Positions 53,869 to 63,990 are shown, counted from the first letter of the stretch. The stretch is 64,000 nucleotides of DNA from an uncultured Clostridia bacterium (GCA_947589665.1 CANQBJ010000001.1:85243-149242); one strand, 5' to 3'. Made by a program: numbers and translations. Notes: a model not told the origin generated them from the letters alone.

Positions 53869-55403
53869 AAAAGGTAATTATAATAGGTGCAGGCCCTGCG
53901 GGACTTACTGCAGGCTATGAACTTCTGAAGCGTTCAAAGGACTATGAGGTCGTTATACTTGAGGAAAGCAATGCAATAGGCGGCATTTCAAGGACCGTAA
54001 GATACAACGGCAACAGAATGGATATAGGCGGCCACAGATTTTTCTCAAAGGATGACAGGGTAATGGAGTGGTGGAACAACATAATGCCTTTACAGGGAAG
54101 TCCTTCCTTTGACGATAAGAAGCTTGGCAGAGTAAAGAAGCTTGCGCCAAATGGTCCCGACCCCGAAAAAGAGGACAAGGTAATGCTTGTGCGCAACAGG
54201 GTATCCAGAATTTACTATCTCAAAAAATTCTTTGACTATCCCGTAAGCATGAAGCTTCAGACATTTAAAAATATGGGTCTTGCAAGGACTATCAAGGCAG
54301 GCTTCAGCTATCTCGGCTCAACAATACACAAGCTGCCCGAAACTTCACTTGAAAATTTCTATATAAACCGCTTCGGACGTGTTCTTTACTCAATGTTCTT
54401 CGAGGGCTACACTGAAAAGCTATGGGGCAGACACCCAAGTGAAATTTCCGCAGATTGGGGTTCTCAGCGAGTAAAGGGACTTTCCGTTATGGCTGTTATA
54501 AAGGATATGTTCGGCAAGCTCATACCTTCAAAAAACAAGAAGGTAGAGACCTCTCTTATTGAAGAATATATATATCCCAAATACGGTCCCGGTCAGCTTT
54601 GGGAGACCGTTGCCGAGGAAATAAAGGCTATGGGCGGCACTATTATAATGAACTGCGGCGTAAACAAAATAAACAACGCCGATAACAGAATAGTATCCGT
54701 AGGCTGCACAAACGGCGAGACCATAGAGGGCGATATTTTCATTTCATCTATGCCCGTAAAGGACCTTGTGGCAGATATGGACAATGTGCCTTCAAGAGAA
54801 GCCTCTATTGCAGAGGGCCTGCCCTACAGGGATTTCGTTACGGTAGGCCTTCTTGTAAAGAAGCTCAATCTCAAAAACGAAACAAACATCAGAACTCTCG
54901 GAAATATAGTGCCCGACTGCTGGATATACGTTCAGGACACGGGAGTAAAGCTAGGAAGGATACAGATATTCAACAACTGGTCTCCATATATGGTAAAGGA
55001 CGCCGAGAATACCGTATGGATAGGTCTTGAATATTTTTGCGACGAGGGCGACAGCTTCTGGAACCTCAGTGATGAAAAGTGTATAGATCAGGCTATAGGC
55101 GAGCTTATAAAAATGGGCATAATAAACTCAAAGGACGATGTTCTAGATCGCCACAGAGAAAAGGTAAAGAAGGCTTATCCCGCTTATTTCGATACCTACG
55201 ACAATATAGACGAGCTCATAGACTGGCTCAATACATTTGACAATCTCTACTGTGTAGGACGTAACGGTCAGCACAGATACAACAATATGGACCACTCTAT
55301 GGTCACTTCATTCGAGACTGTCAACAATATACTCAGCGGTAAAAAAACAAAGGAAAATATATGGAATGTAAATACCGAAAAGGAATATCATGAAAAGAAA
55401 TGA
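53865..55403 (+). CDS. FAD-dependent oxidoreductase related to UDP-galactopyranose mutase
   Basis: A 512-residue flavoprotein. N-terminal [18 protein letters not shown] dinucleotide fold, [30 protein letters not shown]. Central [19 protein letters not shown] and [14 protein letters not shown]-terminal [20 protein letters not shown]. The GGHRFFSK and NGQHRYNN motifs place it in the amine-oxidase/UGM-like group found in polysaccharide loci, though it is longer than true UGM. The reaction is unknown; a nucleotide-sugar or lipid-linked sugar is the likely substrate (inference). Coupled by ATGA to gtrA. Confidence 0.82.
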   Translation: MKKVIIIGAGPAGLTAGYELLKRSKDYEVVILEESNAIGGISRTVRYNGNRMDIGGHRFFSKDDRVMEWWNNIMPLQGSPSFDDKKLGRVKKLAPNGPDPEKEDKVMLVRNRVSRIYYLKKFFDYPVSMKLQTFKNMGLARTIKAGFSYLGSTIHKLPETSLENFYINRFGRVLYSMFFEGYTEKLWGRHPSEISADWGSQRVKGLSVMAVIKDMFGKLIPSKNKKVETSLIEEYIYPKYGPGQLWETVAEEIKAMGGTIIMNCGVNKINNADNRIVSVGCTNGETIEGDIFISSMPVKDLVADMDNVPSREASIAEGLPYRDFVTVGLLVKKLNLKNETNIRTLGNIVPDCWIYVQDTGVKLGRIQIFNNWSPYMVKDAENTVWIGLEYFCDEGDSFWNLSDEKCIDQAIGELIKMGIINSKDDVLDRHREKVKKAYPAYFDTYDNIDELIDWLNTFDNLYCVGRNGQHRYNNMDHSMVTSFETVNNILSGKKTKENIWNVNTEKEYHEKK

Positions 55404-55431
55404 TAGGGCTTGTCAGGGAGGAAATGCTAAA

Positions 55432-57069
55432 ATGACCGATATTATAAAAAAATTAAATGCAGATAAAAACACCGAAAAAAGCAAAGCAGACCCCGTTTCA
55501 ATATTCAGCCGTATAATACTTGCCCTGTCTTTTATTACGGTAATTTATTACATGCTAGGTCCCTCCGAGGGATATTTACATTCGGATTGCGTCGATACCA
55601 TAGTGTGGGCGCAGAACAGCGTTGAAAGCGGCAGTATTTTCAGCTCTACTGCCTGCTATCCCTGTCTTCTGCCCTTCGGCGCAACATTTCTTATGTTCCC
55701 TTTCATAAAGATACTGGGCTTTACCATGTTTGCATACAGGCTCTCAATGCTTGCTTTCATGCTGCTTTTCACAACGGCTCTCTACTTTATGCTCAGGGGA
55801 ATGAAATGGAACAGGAATATATGTCTTGTGACAATTGCTCTCGAGCTTATTGTAGTATCGTCTTCACAGAAGCTGAGAGAGCTTTTCTGGGAGCATATCA
55901 TACACTATAGCTTAGGCGCCTTTCTTTCATTTGCTCTGCTTGCCATGATATTTGCTTTTATAGTACATTATGATGAAAATACATCTCTCAAGGGCAATAA
56001 AAAAGCCATTGCTCTTGCCGTGTGCACCGCATTGTGGTCCTTCTTCTCCGCATTTGACGGTATCACTACGCTTGCGCTTTCATCTGCGCCTATTATAGCG
56101 GCTCTTCTCATAGAGATATTTATGGACAGCAGTACAAGGATATTTTCAAAGGCCAACAGAAGCATAGCCGTATCCGCCCTTATTGTAACGGCGGCAACCG
56201 TTCTTGGCAGCATTTTCCTTAAAATAGCCGCAGGCGATATATCCACTTCATATGAAAGCGCATATTCCGTAATAGTAAACAATGAAGAATGGGGACAGAA
56301 TTTACTTAACTTCCTCAGACACTGGACATCTCTTATGGGCGCAGACTACAGATCAGGCGAATCCATTACAAAAGCGGCGAACATACTGGCTGCATTTAAA
56401 ATGGCAGGCTCCCTCGTGCTCTTTGGAGTACCCGTGTATGCCCTTTTCACATACAAAAAATTCAACAGAGCCGAGAGAATATTTCTGTTCTACCACTGGA
56501 TAATGACGGCATTCATACTTTACGGCTTTATTTTCGGAAATCTTTCCGGCGTAAACTGGAGACTTTCTCCTATTGCCTGTTCAGCCCTTGTTATAAACGT
56601 TGCCGTATGGAAAAAACTGTGGTCAGCCGTGAATTCCGGAAGAGCTCTTGCGGCCGTATCAATATTTGTTATAATATCATGTATAATAACTACGGGGCAG
56701 ATAATAACAATGCCTTCGGACTACGGCAGAGACGACGACCACCACAAGGCCATAGAGCTTCTGGAGGCAAACGGCCTTGATTACGGCTATGCCACATACT
56801 GGAACGCCAATATACTTACTCTTCTTTCAAGCAGCAAGGTAAAGGCCAGAGATATAGTAATAGACGGCGACGACATACAGAAAGGCTGGCTCAATACGGA
56901 TACGGCATGGTTTGAGGATCAGCCGGGACAGGATAAGTATTTCGTACTGCTGACCAACGGCGAATATGACAGCGCAGTCGAGAGAAATCACGTTATACTT
57001 GAAAACACCATAGATACCATACGCGAAGGCAACTGGGTGATCCTTGTAAAAGACAGGAATATATTTTAA
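55432..57069 (+). CDS. Polytopic membrane protein, probable GT-C type glycosyltransferase
   Basis: A 545-residue membrane protein with about 11-12 helices. After the first helix an extracytoplasmic loop holds HSDCVDTIVWAQNSVESG, with acidic residues where GT-C enzymes keep their catalytic Asp. A soluble C-terminal domain (about 420-545) includes ALEANGLDYGYATYWNANI-like text (here IELLEANGLDYGYATYWNA). GGGAGG supports ATG 55432; an in-frame ATG at 55390 with AAGGA is the alternative. No named family recognised. Position beside GtrA suggests use of a polyprenyl-phosphate sugar donor. Confidence 0.7.
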   Translation: MTDIIKKLNADKNTEKSKADPVSIFSRIILALSFITVIYYMLGPSEGYLHSDCVDTIVWAQNSVESGSIFSSTACYPCLLPFGATFLMFPFIKILGFTMFAYRLSMLAFMLLFTTALYFMLRGMKWNRNICLVTIALELIVVSSSQKLRELFWEHIIHYSLGAFLSFALLAMIFAFIVHYDENTSLKGNKKAIALAVCTALWSFFSAFDGITTLALSSAPIIAALLIEIFMDSSTRIFSKANRSIAVSALIVTAATVLGSIFLKIAAGDISTSYESAYSVIVNNEEWGQNLLNFLRHWTSLMGADYRSGESITKAANILAAFKMAGSLVLFGVPVYALFTYKKFNRAERIFLFYHWIMTAFILYGFIFGNLSGVNWRLSPIACSALVINVAVWKKLWSAVNSGRALAAVSIFVIISCIITTGQIITMPSDYGRDDDHHKAIELLEANGLDYGYATYWNANILTLLSSSKVKARDIVIDGDDIQKGWLNTDTAWFEDQPGQDKYFVLLTNGEYDSAVERNHVILENTIDTIREGNWVILVKDRNIF

Positions 57070-57093
57070 CCGATCATAAGAGGGGATAGCATT

Positions 57094-59196
57094 ATGCGTA
57101 AATTTTTTGCAAATATCAAAGGCGACAAAAAATTAATGGCTCTGTACTGGCTCATACTCGTTTTTATACTGGAGCTTACGGTATTTAATTTCAGATTTTA
57201 TCAGGGACTGGGCTATGACAAAATAAGGCTTGACGACTTCTTCGGAGACAGCTCCGTGGAACAGGTGGGAGAAAACGAATTCAGATTTAATTCAAACGGG
57301 GCAAAAATGACGTTTAATAACATTGACGCCCATGTTAAAAATCTGTATATAGATATAAACTGTACGGGGACTCTTCCCGATAAACCCAGCTTTGACGAAA
57401 AGAAAGCCTTTGAGGAAAACAAAAGAGTAAAGCTTAAAATAACGATAGACGACGCAAGCAACAGCAAGGGTATCACAATGCCCGAAAAATATGTTGTTTC
57501 CACTGTCGAAAGGACAAAATATATACCTCTTAACCTAAGCGGTATATCCCATACCCTTACTTTGGAATTCAACAATGTTGAAAACAAGAGCTACTATATA
57601 AACAGCATAGTGCTTAACAAGGGCGTGCCCTTCGGCATTAATTTCATAAGAATAATAGTGCTGTTCCTCATAGGGATACTGCTCTATATAATAAGACCGT
57701 TTTCGGAGTTTTATAATTACAGACTTAACACAGACAGCAAAAAACAAAGAGGACTTATAGGCGGTGTTATAGCTGCGCAAATAATATTAATGCTTGCAGG
57801 CAGCCTTATAAATCCCTTTTACGTCTATAATACGATAGGACACCAGAATCAGTATAACGAGCTGGCGGAGGCCTTGCTTGACGGACATTTTTACCTGAAC
57901 GACGTGCCCGATACAAAACTAGCGGAGCTTGAAAATCCATACGACCCCGAGGAAAGAGACAGAGCGGGCGTATACGGAAGCTGGGACCATGCCTACTATA
58001 ACGAAAAATATTACGTATACTTCGGCATTGTTCCTGCTCTCATTTTCAATATACCCTCAAAAGCCTTATTCCACAAGGATATAAGGCCTTACGCCTGCAT
58101 AGCAATACTTATACCTATATTCATAATAATGAGCTATGCCCTTATATACGCCCTTACAAAGAAATTCGGGGAAAACGAAGAAGAAAGCATACCGCTCCTT
58201 CTCTATATAATGCTTACGACACTTTTTGTAAACGGCTCCGGAGCGGCATTCTTTATGGTATGGCCGGATATGTACACACTGCCCATAGTTACCGCTCTTA
58301 CACTTGCCGTATCGGGACTGTATTTCTGGCTTTCCGCCTTTAAACCCTATGAAAACGGCTATAAACTGAGTTCGCTAAGATTATTGATAGGCTCTCTTCT
58401 CCTTGCTCTTATAGCAGGCTCAAGACCTCAGCTGCTTACGGCGATATTCTTTGCAATACCTATTTTCTTTAATGCGGTATTCAAGGACAGGAAGCTGTTT
58501 TCAAAGAGCAGCATTAAGCAAAGTCTGTGCTTTGCACTGCCTATAGTACTGTTTGCGCTGTTTATGTTTTGGTATAACTTTGCCAGATTTGGTTCAATAT
58601 TCGACTTTGGCGCAAACTATAACCTTACCACAAACGATATGACGTCAAGAGGCTTTATGCCCGGCAGACTGGCGCAAGGCATATTCTCATATATTCTTCA
58701 GCCTATTGCATTTGAAGGAAAATTCCCTTATCTCATAGGTCCGAGCGGCGCTTCGGGCTTTATGGGAAGCAACTACAGCGAAGGCAGTTACGGCGGTATT
58801 ATTTTCCAGGCGCCGATAATTTTCATACTTCTTATACTTCCGAAGGTAAAGGATGAGCTTAAGAAAAAAGGATTTTTTGCCGTCACTCTTATGCTTATAA
58901 TATTTTCTTTCCTGATCGCGGGAGTTGACTCCGCAATGGGCGGCATACTTTCAAGATACGCTCTTGATATGGACTGGATGCTTATACTTGCCGCCATTAT
59001 AGTTATATTAGGCGCTTACAACAAATATAAGGACAGCGCCTATTGGAAATTGTTCGGCTATTGTATGCCCGTATGCTTCGTTATGTCTATGCTTATAACA
59101 TTCGGTCTTGTTATAGGCGTAAGGGTTTACACGCCATTTGATTCCAATCCCGAAACATACTGGAAAATAGCCTCTGCAATACAGTTCTGGCTTTAA
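57094..59196 (+). CDS. Large polytopic membrane protein, probable glycosyltransferase
   Basis: A 700-residue protein. One N-terminal helix (about 14-32), an extracytoplasmic beta-rich domain (about 40-170), then ten or more helices. A loop has HQNQYNELAEALLDGHFYLND and EERDRAGVYGSWDHAYYNEKYYVYFGI in two parts; the latter is a pattern seen in membrane mannosyl- or arabinosyltransferase-like proteins. GAGGGGATAGC precedes ATG 57094. It probably acts with the preceding membrane protein to decorate an envelope glycan. Function is inferred from topology and context. Confidence 0.7.
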   Translation: MRKFFANIKGDKKLMALYWLILVFILELTVFNFRFYQGLGYDKIRLDDFFGDSSVEQVGENEFRFNSNGAKMTFNNIDAHVKNLYIDINCTGTLPDKPSFDEKKAFEENKRVKLKITIDDASNSKGITMPEKYVVSTVERTKYIPLNLSGISHTLTLEFNNVENKSYYINSIVLNKGVPFGINFIRIIVLFLIGILLYIIRPFSEFYNYRLNTDSKKQRGLIGGVIAAQIILMLAGSLINPFYVYNTIGHQNQYNELAEALLDGHFYLNDVPDTKLAELENPYDPEERDRAGVYGSWDHAYYNEKYYVYFGIVPALIFNIPSKALFHKDIRPYACIAILIPIFIIMSYALIYALTKKFGENEEESIPLLLYIMLTTLFVNGSGAAFFMVWPDMYTLPIVTALTLAVSGLYFWLSAFKPYENGYKLSSLRLLIGSLLLALIAGSRPQLLTAIFFAIPIFFNAVFKDRKLFSKSSIKQSLCFALPIVLFALFMFWYNFARFGSIFDFGANYNLTTNDMTSRGFMPGRLAQGIFSYILQPIAFEGKFPYLIGPSGASGFMGSNYSEGSYGGIIFQAPIIFILLILPKVKDELKKKGFFAVTLMLIIFSFLIAGVDSAMGGILSRYALDMDWMLILAAIIVILGAYNKYKDSAYWKLFGYCMPVCFVMSMLITFGLVIGVRVYTPFDSNPETYWKIASAIQFWL

Positions 59197-59203
59197 AAGG
59201 GAG

Positions 59204-59380
59204 ATGTTGATATGGATAGGAACCGCTCTTTTTGTATGCGGCTTTACTATGATAACAGCAATACTCTGTTATATTGCAGGTATGATACTTTCCACTATAG
59301 TTGCCAAGGATAAACAGGATCTTGAATTTAAGCTTATAACAGCAGACCGTATGGAAAAGGATCTAAAACAAAAGGACTGA
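59204..59380 (+). CDS. Small single-pass membrane protein
   Basis: A 58-residue reading frame (MLIWIGTALFVCGFTMITAI...): one transmembrane helix (about 3-33), then a charged tail ending EKDLKQKD. GGGAG sits directly before ATG 59204, so the TTG at 59207 may be the real start. It fits tightly between the membrane glycosyltransferase stop (8 bp) and the fumarase beta start (4 bp), which argues for a translated gene. No family recognised. Confidence 0.55.
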   Translation: MLIWIGTALFVCGFTMITAILCYIAGMILSTIVAKDKQDLEFKLITADRMEKDLKQKD

Positions 59381-59384
59381 TAAT

Positions 59385-59930
59385 ATGAACATTACTACAC
59401 CCATAACAAGAGAAAAGGCACGAAGCCTTAAGGCAGGGGATATGGTATATATAACAGGCGTAATATATACTGCAAGAGATGCCGCTCACAAAAGAATGCT
59501 GGATAATCTGGAAAAGGGCATTGCTCTGCCTGTGGACCTTACGGATCAGACCATATATTTTGCGGGACCCGCTCCCGCAAAGCCCGGAGAACCTATAGGC
59601 TCCGTAGGTCCTACCACAAGCTACAGAATGGATGCCTATTCACCTAAGACAATAGAACTGGGACTTACCTGTATGATAGGAAAAGGCGCAAGAAATGAAG
59701 CCGTTATCGAGGCTATGAAGAAATACGGCGCCGTGTATATAGGCGCAGTAGGCGGCGCAGGCGCTCTCTTAAGCGAATGCGTCAAAAAGTGCGATGTAGT
59801 GGCATATGATGACCTGGGTTCAGAAGCAATACACCGCCTTGAGGTGGAAAATTTCCCCGGCATAGTCATTATAGACAGTGAGGGCAATAATCTCTATGAT
59901 ACGGAGCCTGCAAAGTACAAAAGCATATAG
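59385..59930 (+). CDS. Fumarate hydratase class I, beta subunit
   Basis: A 181-residue swivelling-domain subunit of iron-sulphur hydro-lyases. SLKAGDMVYITGVIYTARDAAHKR, YFAGPAPAKPGEPIGSVGPTT, MIGKGARNEAVIEAM and YIGAVGGAGALLSECVK match the family closely. AAGGA precedes ATG 59385. It must pair with the alpha subunit at 52.6 kb. In most genomes the two are adjacent, so the four or five genes between them look like an insertion. Confidence 0.92.
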   Translation: MNITTPITREKARSLKAGDMVYITGVIYTARDAAHKRMLDNLEKGIALPVDLTDQTIYFAGPAPAKPGEPIGSVGPTTSYRMDAYSPKTIELGLTCMIGKGARNEAVIEAMKKYGAVYIGAVGGAGALLSECVKKCDVVAYDDLGSEAIHRLEVENFPGIVIIDSEGNNLYDTEPAKYKSI

Positions 59931-59997
59931 ATCTCCGACAGATAAAGGCAGGCTTTCGGTATAATACCGCTACGCTTTTGCCAAACTGTATCAAAAA

Positions 59998-60023
59998 AGC
60001 AAGTATCCATATGGAAACTTGCT
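59998..60023. terminator. Hairpin after the fumarase beta gene
   Basis: AGCAAGT-a-TCC / GGA-a-ACTTGCT stem. Six T follow on the minus strand and CTCTTTGG on the plus strand, so it can end transcripts from either side, including the integrase side. Confidence 0.6.
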
Positions 60024-60062
60024 CTTTGGCATTAAACATATGCAGGAAACACCTGCAGCTAC

Positions 60063-60134
60063 GCACCCCTAGTCTAACGGATAGAACGCTCGGCTCCGGA
60101 CTGAGAAATAGGGGTTCAATTCCCCTGGGGTGCA
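60063..60134 (+). tRNA. tRNA-Arg (anticodon CCG)
   Basis: 72 nt with acceptor GCACCCC / GGGGTGC plus A, and D-arm GTCTAACGGATAGAAC. The anticodon stem CTCGG / CTGAG has loop CTCCGGA (anticodon CCG, positions 60096-60098). The T-arm is AGGGG-TTCAATT-CCCCT. CCA is not encoded. The integrase gene 75 bp away points at its 3' end, the usual attachment site for such elements. Confidence 0.92.
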
Positions 60135-60208
60135 TTTGTATTTAGTTTAAAACATAGGGTTTGACAAAATTGGCTCTGTTGCCAAAGTTGCCAAATACCT
60201 ATGTATTT

Positions 60209-61372
60209 TTATATATAAAGTTCTGCCTGCGCCATATTAATCTGATTTTCCGTATCAGCTTTGTTTGAGGTATCATATGTGTAATAATCCTCATTTACTT
60301 TTTCGGTATGTCCCATTAGTGACGATGCTACTGACGTAGACATGCCTATTCTTTTTAGTTCTGAATTAAAAGTTCTTCGCAAGTCGCTAATACTTTTATT
60401 TTTTACACCAGACTGTTTGCACTTTGTCTTTATGCAAGCTGCAATTCTTTGTCCTGTAATTCTTCCATTGACATCTGAAAAAATAAATTCTCCTTTGCAG
60501 TTAATATTATTTTCTGCTATTTCAATACGTTTTAATAAATCTTTTAGCCATTTTGATATAGGAAACTTTCTTTCTTTGTTTGTCTTAGTACCTTCTATAG
60601 TATAGGTTATCTTTTGTCCTTCTACCCTATGTGCTTTTTCTGAATGACGTATATAAAGCCAATCATCTTTAATATCAGACCATTTTACAGCAGCTATTTC
60701 TCCGGTACGACAACCTGTAAGCATTGCAAATTCAATGCTGTAAGCCACTATATATTCGGGCTTATTTCTGTAATCTTTATTAAGTTGTGCAAGAATAGCT
60801 TTCCTTTCAGGAAGGGAAACTGTTCTATCACAGCTGCTGGTAATTGTTCTGTCACATTTTTTTGTTAATTGTCTGAGTTCGTATTCAATTCTTGCGTAAG
60901 GATTTTTGCTTATGTATTCCTCGGAATATGCATACCTGAATATATTGTCCATATAGCTTCTTAATGCTTGATATGCCTTTACCTTAAGATGATGTTTTTT
61001 GACCGTATTACCGACAAATTCAGATATATCCTTCGATGTAATCTGAACAATATTTTTTTGTGCAATAGCTTTTCCTTTAAAAAAACGTATGTAATCGTTC
61101 CTGTATCTTCTTATTGTTCCATCATTTATAACATCAGACTTGAATTCTAACCATTCATTAAAAACATCTTCAAATTTAATGTTTATTGGAATTTTATGTT
61201 TGTAATAATCTATAAGAAATTTGTATAATGCCTCCTTTGTATTTCTACTGACTACTTTTGATTTTCCTTGTTCGTCTTTTATACGTGTAGAAAATCTTTT
61301 GTAAATCTTACCATTTGATTTATTAATACTTTCCGTAATTTTATAAGGATGCGAGTTTAAAATTTCATTCAT
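60209..61372 (-). CDS. Tyrosine integrase of the tRNA-Arg element
   Basis: A 387-residue phage-type integrase: N-terminal arm-binding part (HPYKITESINKSNGKIYKRF), core-binding domain (about 60-165), catalytic domain with MLTGCRTGEIAAVKW (Arg), SDLRRTFNSELKR and LMGHTEKVNEDYYTYD (His, Tyr). The usual His of HxLR is a Ser here. Sequence upstream of ATG 61372 continues in frame as an integrase-like helix (NLDEVRDKITE) up to AAAGGAGA at 61478-61471, where an ATT at 61462 is spaced for initiation. The true protein may be 30 residues longer with a non-standard start. Confidence 0.87.
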   Translation of the reverse strand: MNEILNSHPYKITESINKSNGKIYKRFSTRIKDEQGKSKVVSRNTKEALYKFLIDYYKHKIPINIKFEDVFNEWLEFKSDVINDGTIRRYRNDYIRFFKGKAIAQKNIVQITSKDISEFVGNTVKKHHLKVKAYQALRSYMDNIFRYAYSEEYISKNPYARIEYELRQLTKKCDRTITSSCDRTVSLPERKAILAQLNKDYRNKPEYIVAYSIEFAMLTGCRTGEIAAVKWSDIKDDWLYIRHSEKAHRVEGQKITYTIEGTKTNKERKFPISKWLKDLLKRIEIAENNINCKGEFIFSDVNGRITGQRIAACIKTKCKQSGVKNKSISDLRRTFNSELKRIGMSTSVASSLMGHTEKVNEDYYTYDTSNKADTENQINMAQAELYI

Positions 61373-61691
61373 TTCTGTTATTTTATCCCGAACCTCGTCT
61401 AAATTAATTATACCATGATTTATTGCAAAATCAATATCAAAACATATATTATGCGTAGTAATAAAAATCTTCTCCTTTCTCTACGCTTTACATATTTTTA
61501 TCTTTAGTTTTTTTAAATGTAAACTTTACACTTTTTTATGCATATGTATCTTTCTTGCACTTTTCTATCAGGATAGTAATCCATGATTGATATAATTAGT
61601 GACGGATTTTTTTAATGTGTATTGTTGAAAATGGGATAAACTCTACATTTCTTTTTTTGTTTTATTCTATTAATGCACCAGTATGGTGAAT

Positions 61692-62807
61692 TTATGAATT
61701 GTGAATTGTCTCAATTATCTCATCAATTTTTTCATATAAATCGGTGTCATAATATATCTTGTTCTGTAGTTCTGACCTTGCACGATTTAAAGTACGTTTT
61801 ATGTTTCTTTTCTTTAGTTCTCTCAATATTTTCTGTATATCTTTGTCACTTAAAATCGTTCCAAAAATTCCATTCTTTAAATCTCCTTCAATATCTTGTA
61901 TTAAGAGACTAAGCCAGTTTTTGAGCATATTTCCATTACTGTCACACAGTTTTGAAATTTTATCTTTTATGTTTTCATAATTAGCTTTTTTCCATTCCTG
62001 CATAGGGTAATATATTTCTCTGTTGAAGTAATCCATATACAAATCATGTATATTGTCATCAGACAAACTATCAATATTTGAGCCTAAATGGGTGTTTATA
62101 ATATGGTCATGTTTTGAAAATTTGTATTCTATTCTAAGATAATCACCATTTATGTTTAAAATACATTTATCCTTAAGCTCTTTTGTTTTGTTGTACATTA
62201 CGATTTGTCTGTCTGACCTCTTTGCGCCTATTGTTTCAATACTTTTCTTGAATCCGTTCGTTTCCTTTATTATTTCATTGAATTGATAAATTTTGTTGCC
62301 ATTATGTTGCCCAAAATTAAGGTATATGTTACTTGGTATATTGTACACCATTAGCAGTAATACAATTTCGTATTCGCTAAATTTTTTCTCAAGAAGAAGT
62401 GTCGCATTTATTTCGATGTAACTCAGGCGCATATCTGCAAAGTTATAATTTATATTCATATTGTATTTCTTTGAGATATAATCAAAAACCTCATTGATTC
62501 GTCTTTTGTATCTGCCTACATTTAAAGGTCTTAAATTGTTCTGGGATGCTATGCTCATATCAATTCTCTTAGTTGTTCTTCTTGAATTAGTATCGAAAGT
62601 TAATTTGCCGAATTCTTTATCTGTTATTGTAAGTTTGCCTATTTTACTTCCATTGGAAGTATCAAGTGCGTTGATAGATGAAGTATCAGCATAAGAAAAT
62701 GCAATATGGTTGTCATTGCTATCTGGTTCTTGGGTTAGGAACATATCGAAATTATGTATTGATGTCTTATCAATACCGATAAGTTCGCTTATAATACTAT
62801 TGTTCAT
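61692..62807 (-). CDS. Replication initiator-like protein
   Basis: A 371-residue AT-rich gene. A central region with NADMRLSYIEIN-like text (FADMRLSYIEINATLLL), YLNFGQHNGNKIYQF, KRSDRQIVMYNKTKELKD and YLRIEYKF resembles rolling-circle Rep proteins of phages and small plasmids, where a Y-x-K-x-x-E segment precedes a final LRIE strand. The HUH motif is not obvious, so activity is unproven. GGAGGAATACT precedes ATG 62807. The 319-bp gap downstream to the integrase holds only short open frames and the possible integrase extension. Confidence 0.6.
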   Translation of the reverse strand: MNNSIISELIGIDKTSIHNFDMFLTQEPDSNDNHIAFSYADTSSINALDTSNGSKIGKLTITDKEFGKLTFDTNSRRTTKRIDMSIASQNNLRPLNVGRYKRRINEVFDYISKKYNMNINYNFADMRLSYIEINATLLLEKKFSEYEIVLLLMVYNIPSNIYLNFGQHNGNKIYQFNEIIKETNGFKKSIETIGAKRSDRQIVMYNKTKELKDKCILNINGDYLRIEYKFSKHDHIINTHLGSNIDSLSDDNIHDLYMDYFNREIYYPMQEWKKANYENIKDKISKLCDSNGNMLKNWLSLLIQDIEGDLKNGIFGTILSDKDIQKILRELKKRNIKRTLNRARSELQNKIYYDTDLYEKIDEIIETIHNS

Positions 62808-63393
62808 AGTATTCCTCCTTTTTTTTAAATTCAGCAAATTTTTTGCTGTATTTTTATATAAAGGTTAATAAGAAAATTTTTAACCATATTCAGAAATTTT
62901 TTTATTTTTTTATCATGGTATTTCTATAGAACAATTTTTCATAAAGAGTCAGATTATTGCTTTGGTGTGGGAATAAATAAGCAAAAGGAATTAAACAGAT
63001 TTGCTGCATTAAAAAAATCTGTATTGCGTTATTGCAAAAACAGATTTTTATTAAACTAAATATGGATTTTTTAAATATTTTTTTATTTTACAAACAAAAT
63101 AGCAAATATTTAGCAATAAAATCATCATAAATATGCAGAAAAAATTTTCATAAAAACAGTAAATTCTTCTGAATATTAATAAGAGCAGTATTTTACTGCT
63201 ATCTAATTTTTACCATAATAAACGCAAAATAATTTGAATTTATGATAAGAATTTAAATAAATTTTTTAATTATCTGATATTTTAAAATAATTTATAATTT
63301 TATGTTAAAAGAAATCTAAATTTTTTTTATAAAAAAGGTAGACTCTATTTATTAGGCTATATTCTTATAATATTAAAATTGGAGGTGGGTTTT
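62808..63393. other. AT-rich non-coding region, possible origin of the element
   Basis: 586 bp between the Rep-like and resolvase genes, very AT-rich. Hairpins: AGCAAA / TTTGCT (near 62836-62850), AAAAATCTGT / ACAGATTTTT (near 63025-63050) and AGCAGTA / TACTGCT-like (near 63184-63200). TATAAT at 63366-63371 may serve the resolvase. Location and structure fit a replication origin or resolution site; nothing proves it. Confidence 0.4.
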
Positions 63394-63990
63394 ATGACCT
63401 ATGGATATATCAGGGTATCTACAAAGGAACAAAAGGAAGACAGACAATACATTGCTCTTAATGAATATGGTAAAAAAGTTGATAGGATATTTATTGATAA
63501 ACAAAGTGGTAAAGATTTTAACAGAGTTGAATATCAGAAAATGCTTAAATTGGTAAGGAAAGGAGATGTAATTATAGTAAAAAGTATTGACCGTTTCGGC
63601 AGAAATTACAATGAAATTATAGAACAGTGGCGTATGATTACAAAGACTATAGGAGCAGATATTGTTGTATTGGATATGCCTATACTTGACACTACCAGGA
63701 ATAAGGATTTACTGGGTACTCTTATAAGTGACCTGGTATTACAGTTATTGAGTTATGTTGCTGAAAATGAAAGGATAAACATAAAACAAAGACAATATGA
63801 AGGAATTGAAGCAGCTAAGAAAAAAGGTGTTAAATTTGGCAGACCTAAGAAATATCATCCTGAAAAATATGCAGAAATATATGAAAAATTTAAAAGAAAG
63901 GAAATTACTCAAAAGGAAGCAATGAAGTTAATGGGAGTTTGTCAAACTACCTATTACAGAATTGTAAAAGCTTTAAAAAATAATAGTTAA
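63394..63990 (+). CDS. Serine recombinase (resolvase/invertase family)
   Basis: A 198-residue small serine recombinase. N-terminal YGYIRVSTKEQKEDRQ with the nucleophile Ser9; IDKQSGKDFNRVEYQKML; IVKSIDRFGRNYNEI (Arg pair); AENERINIKQRQYEGI, then KKGVKFGRPKKY and a C-terminal HTH (TQKEAMKLMGVCQTTYYRIVK). GGAGGTGGGTTTT selects ATG 63394. It probably resolves multimers or inverts a segment of the element. Confidence 0.92.
   Translation: MTYGYIRVSTKEQKEDRQYIALNEYGKKVDRIFIDKQSGKDFNRVEYQKMLKLVRKGDVIIVKSIDRFGRNYNEIIEQWRMITKTIGADIVVLDMPILDTTRNKDLLGTLISDLVLQLLSYVAENERINIKQRQYEGIEAAKKKGVKFGRPKKYHPEKYAEIYEKFKRKEITQKEAMKLMGVCQTTYYRIVKALKNNS

Noticed and set aside
61480..61690. Excisionase gene between Rep-like and integrase genes
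   Set aside because: The longest minus-strand frame with an ATG is about 23 codons and has no ribosome site.
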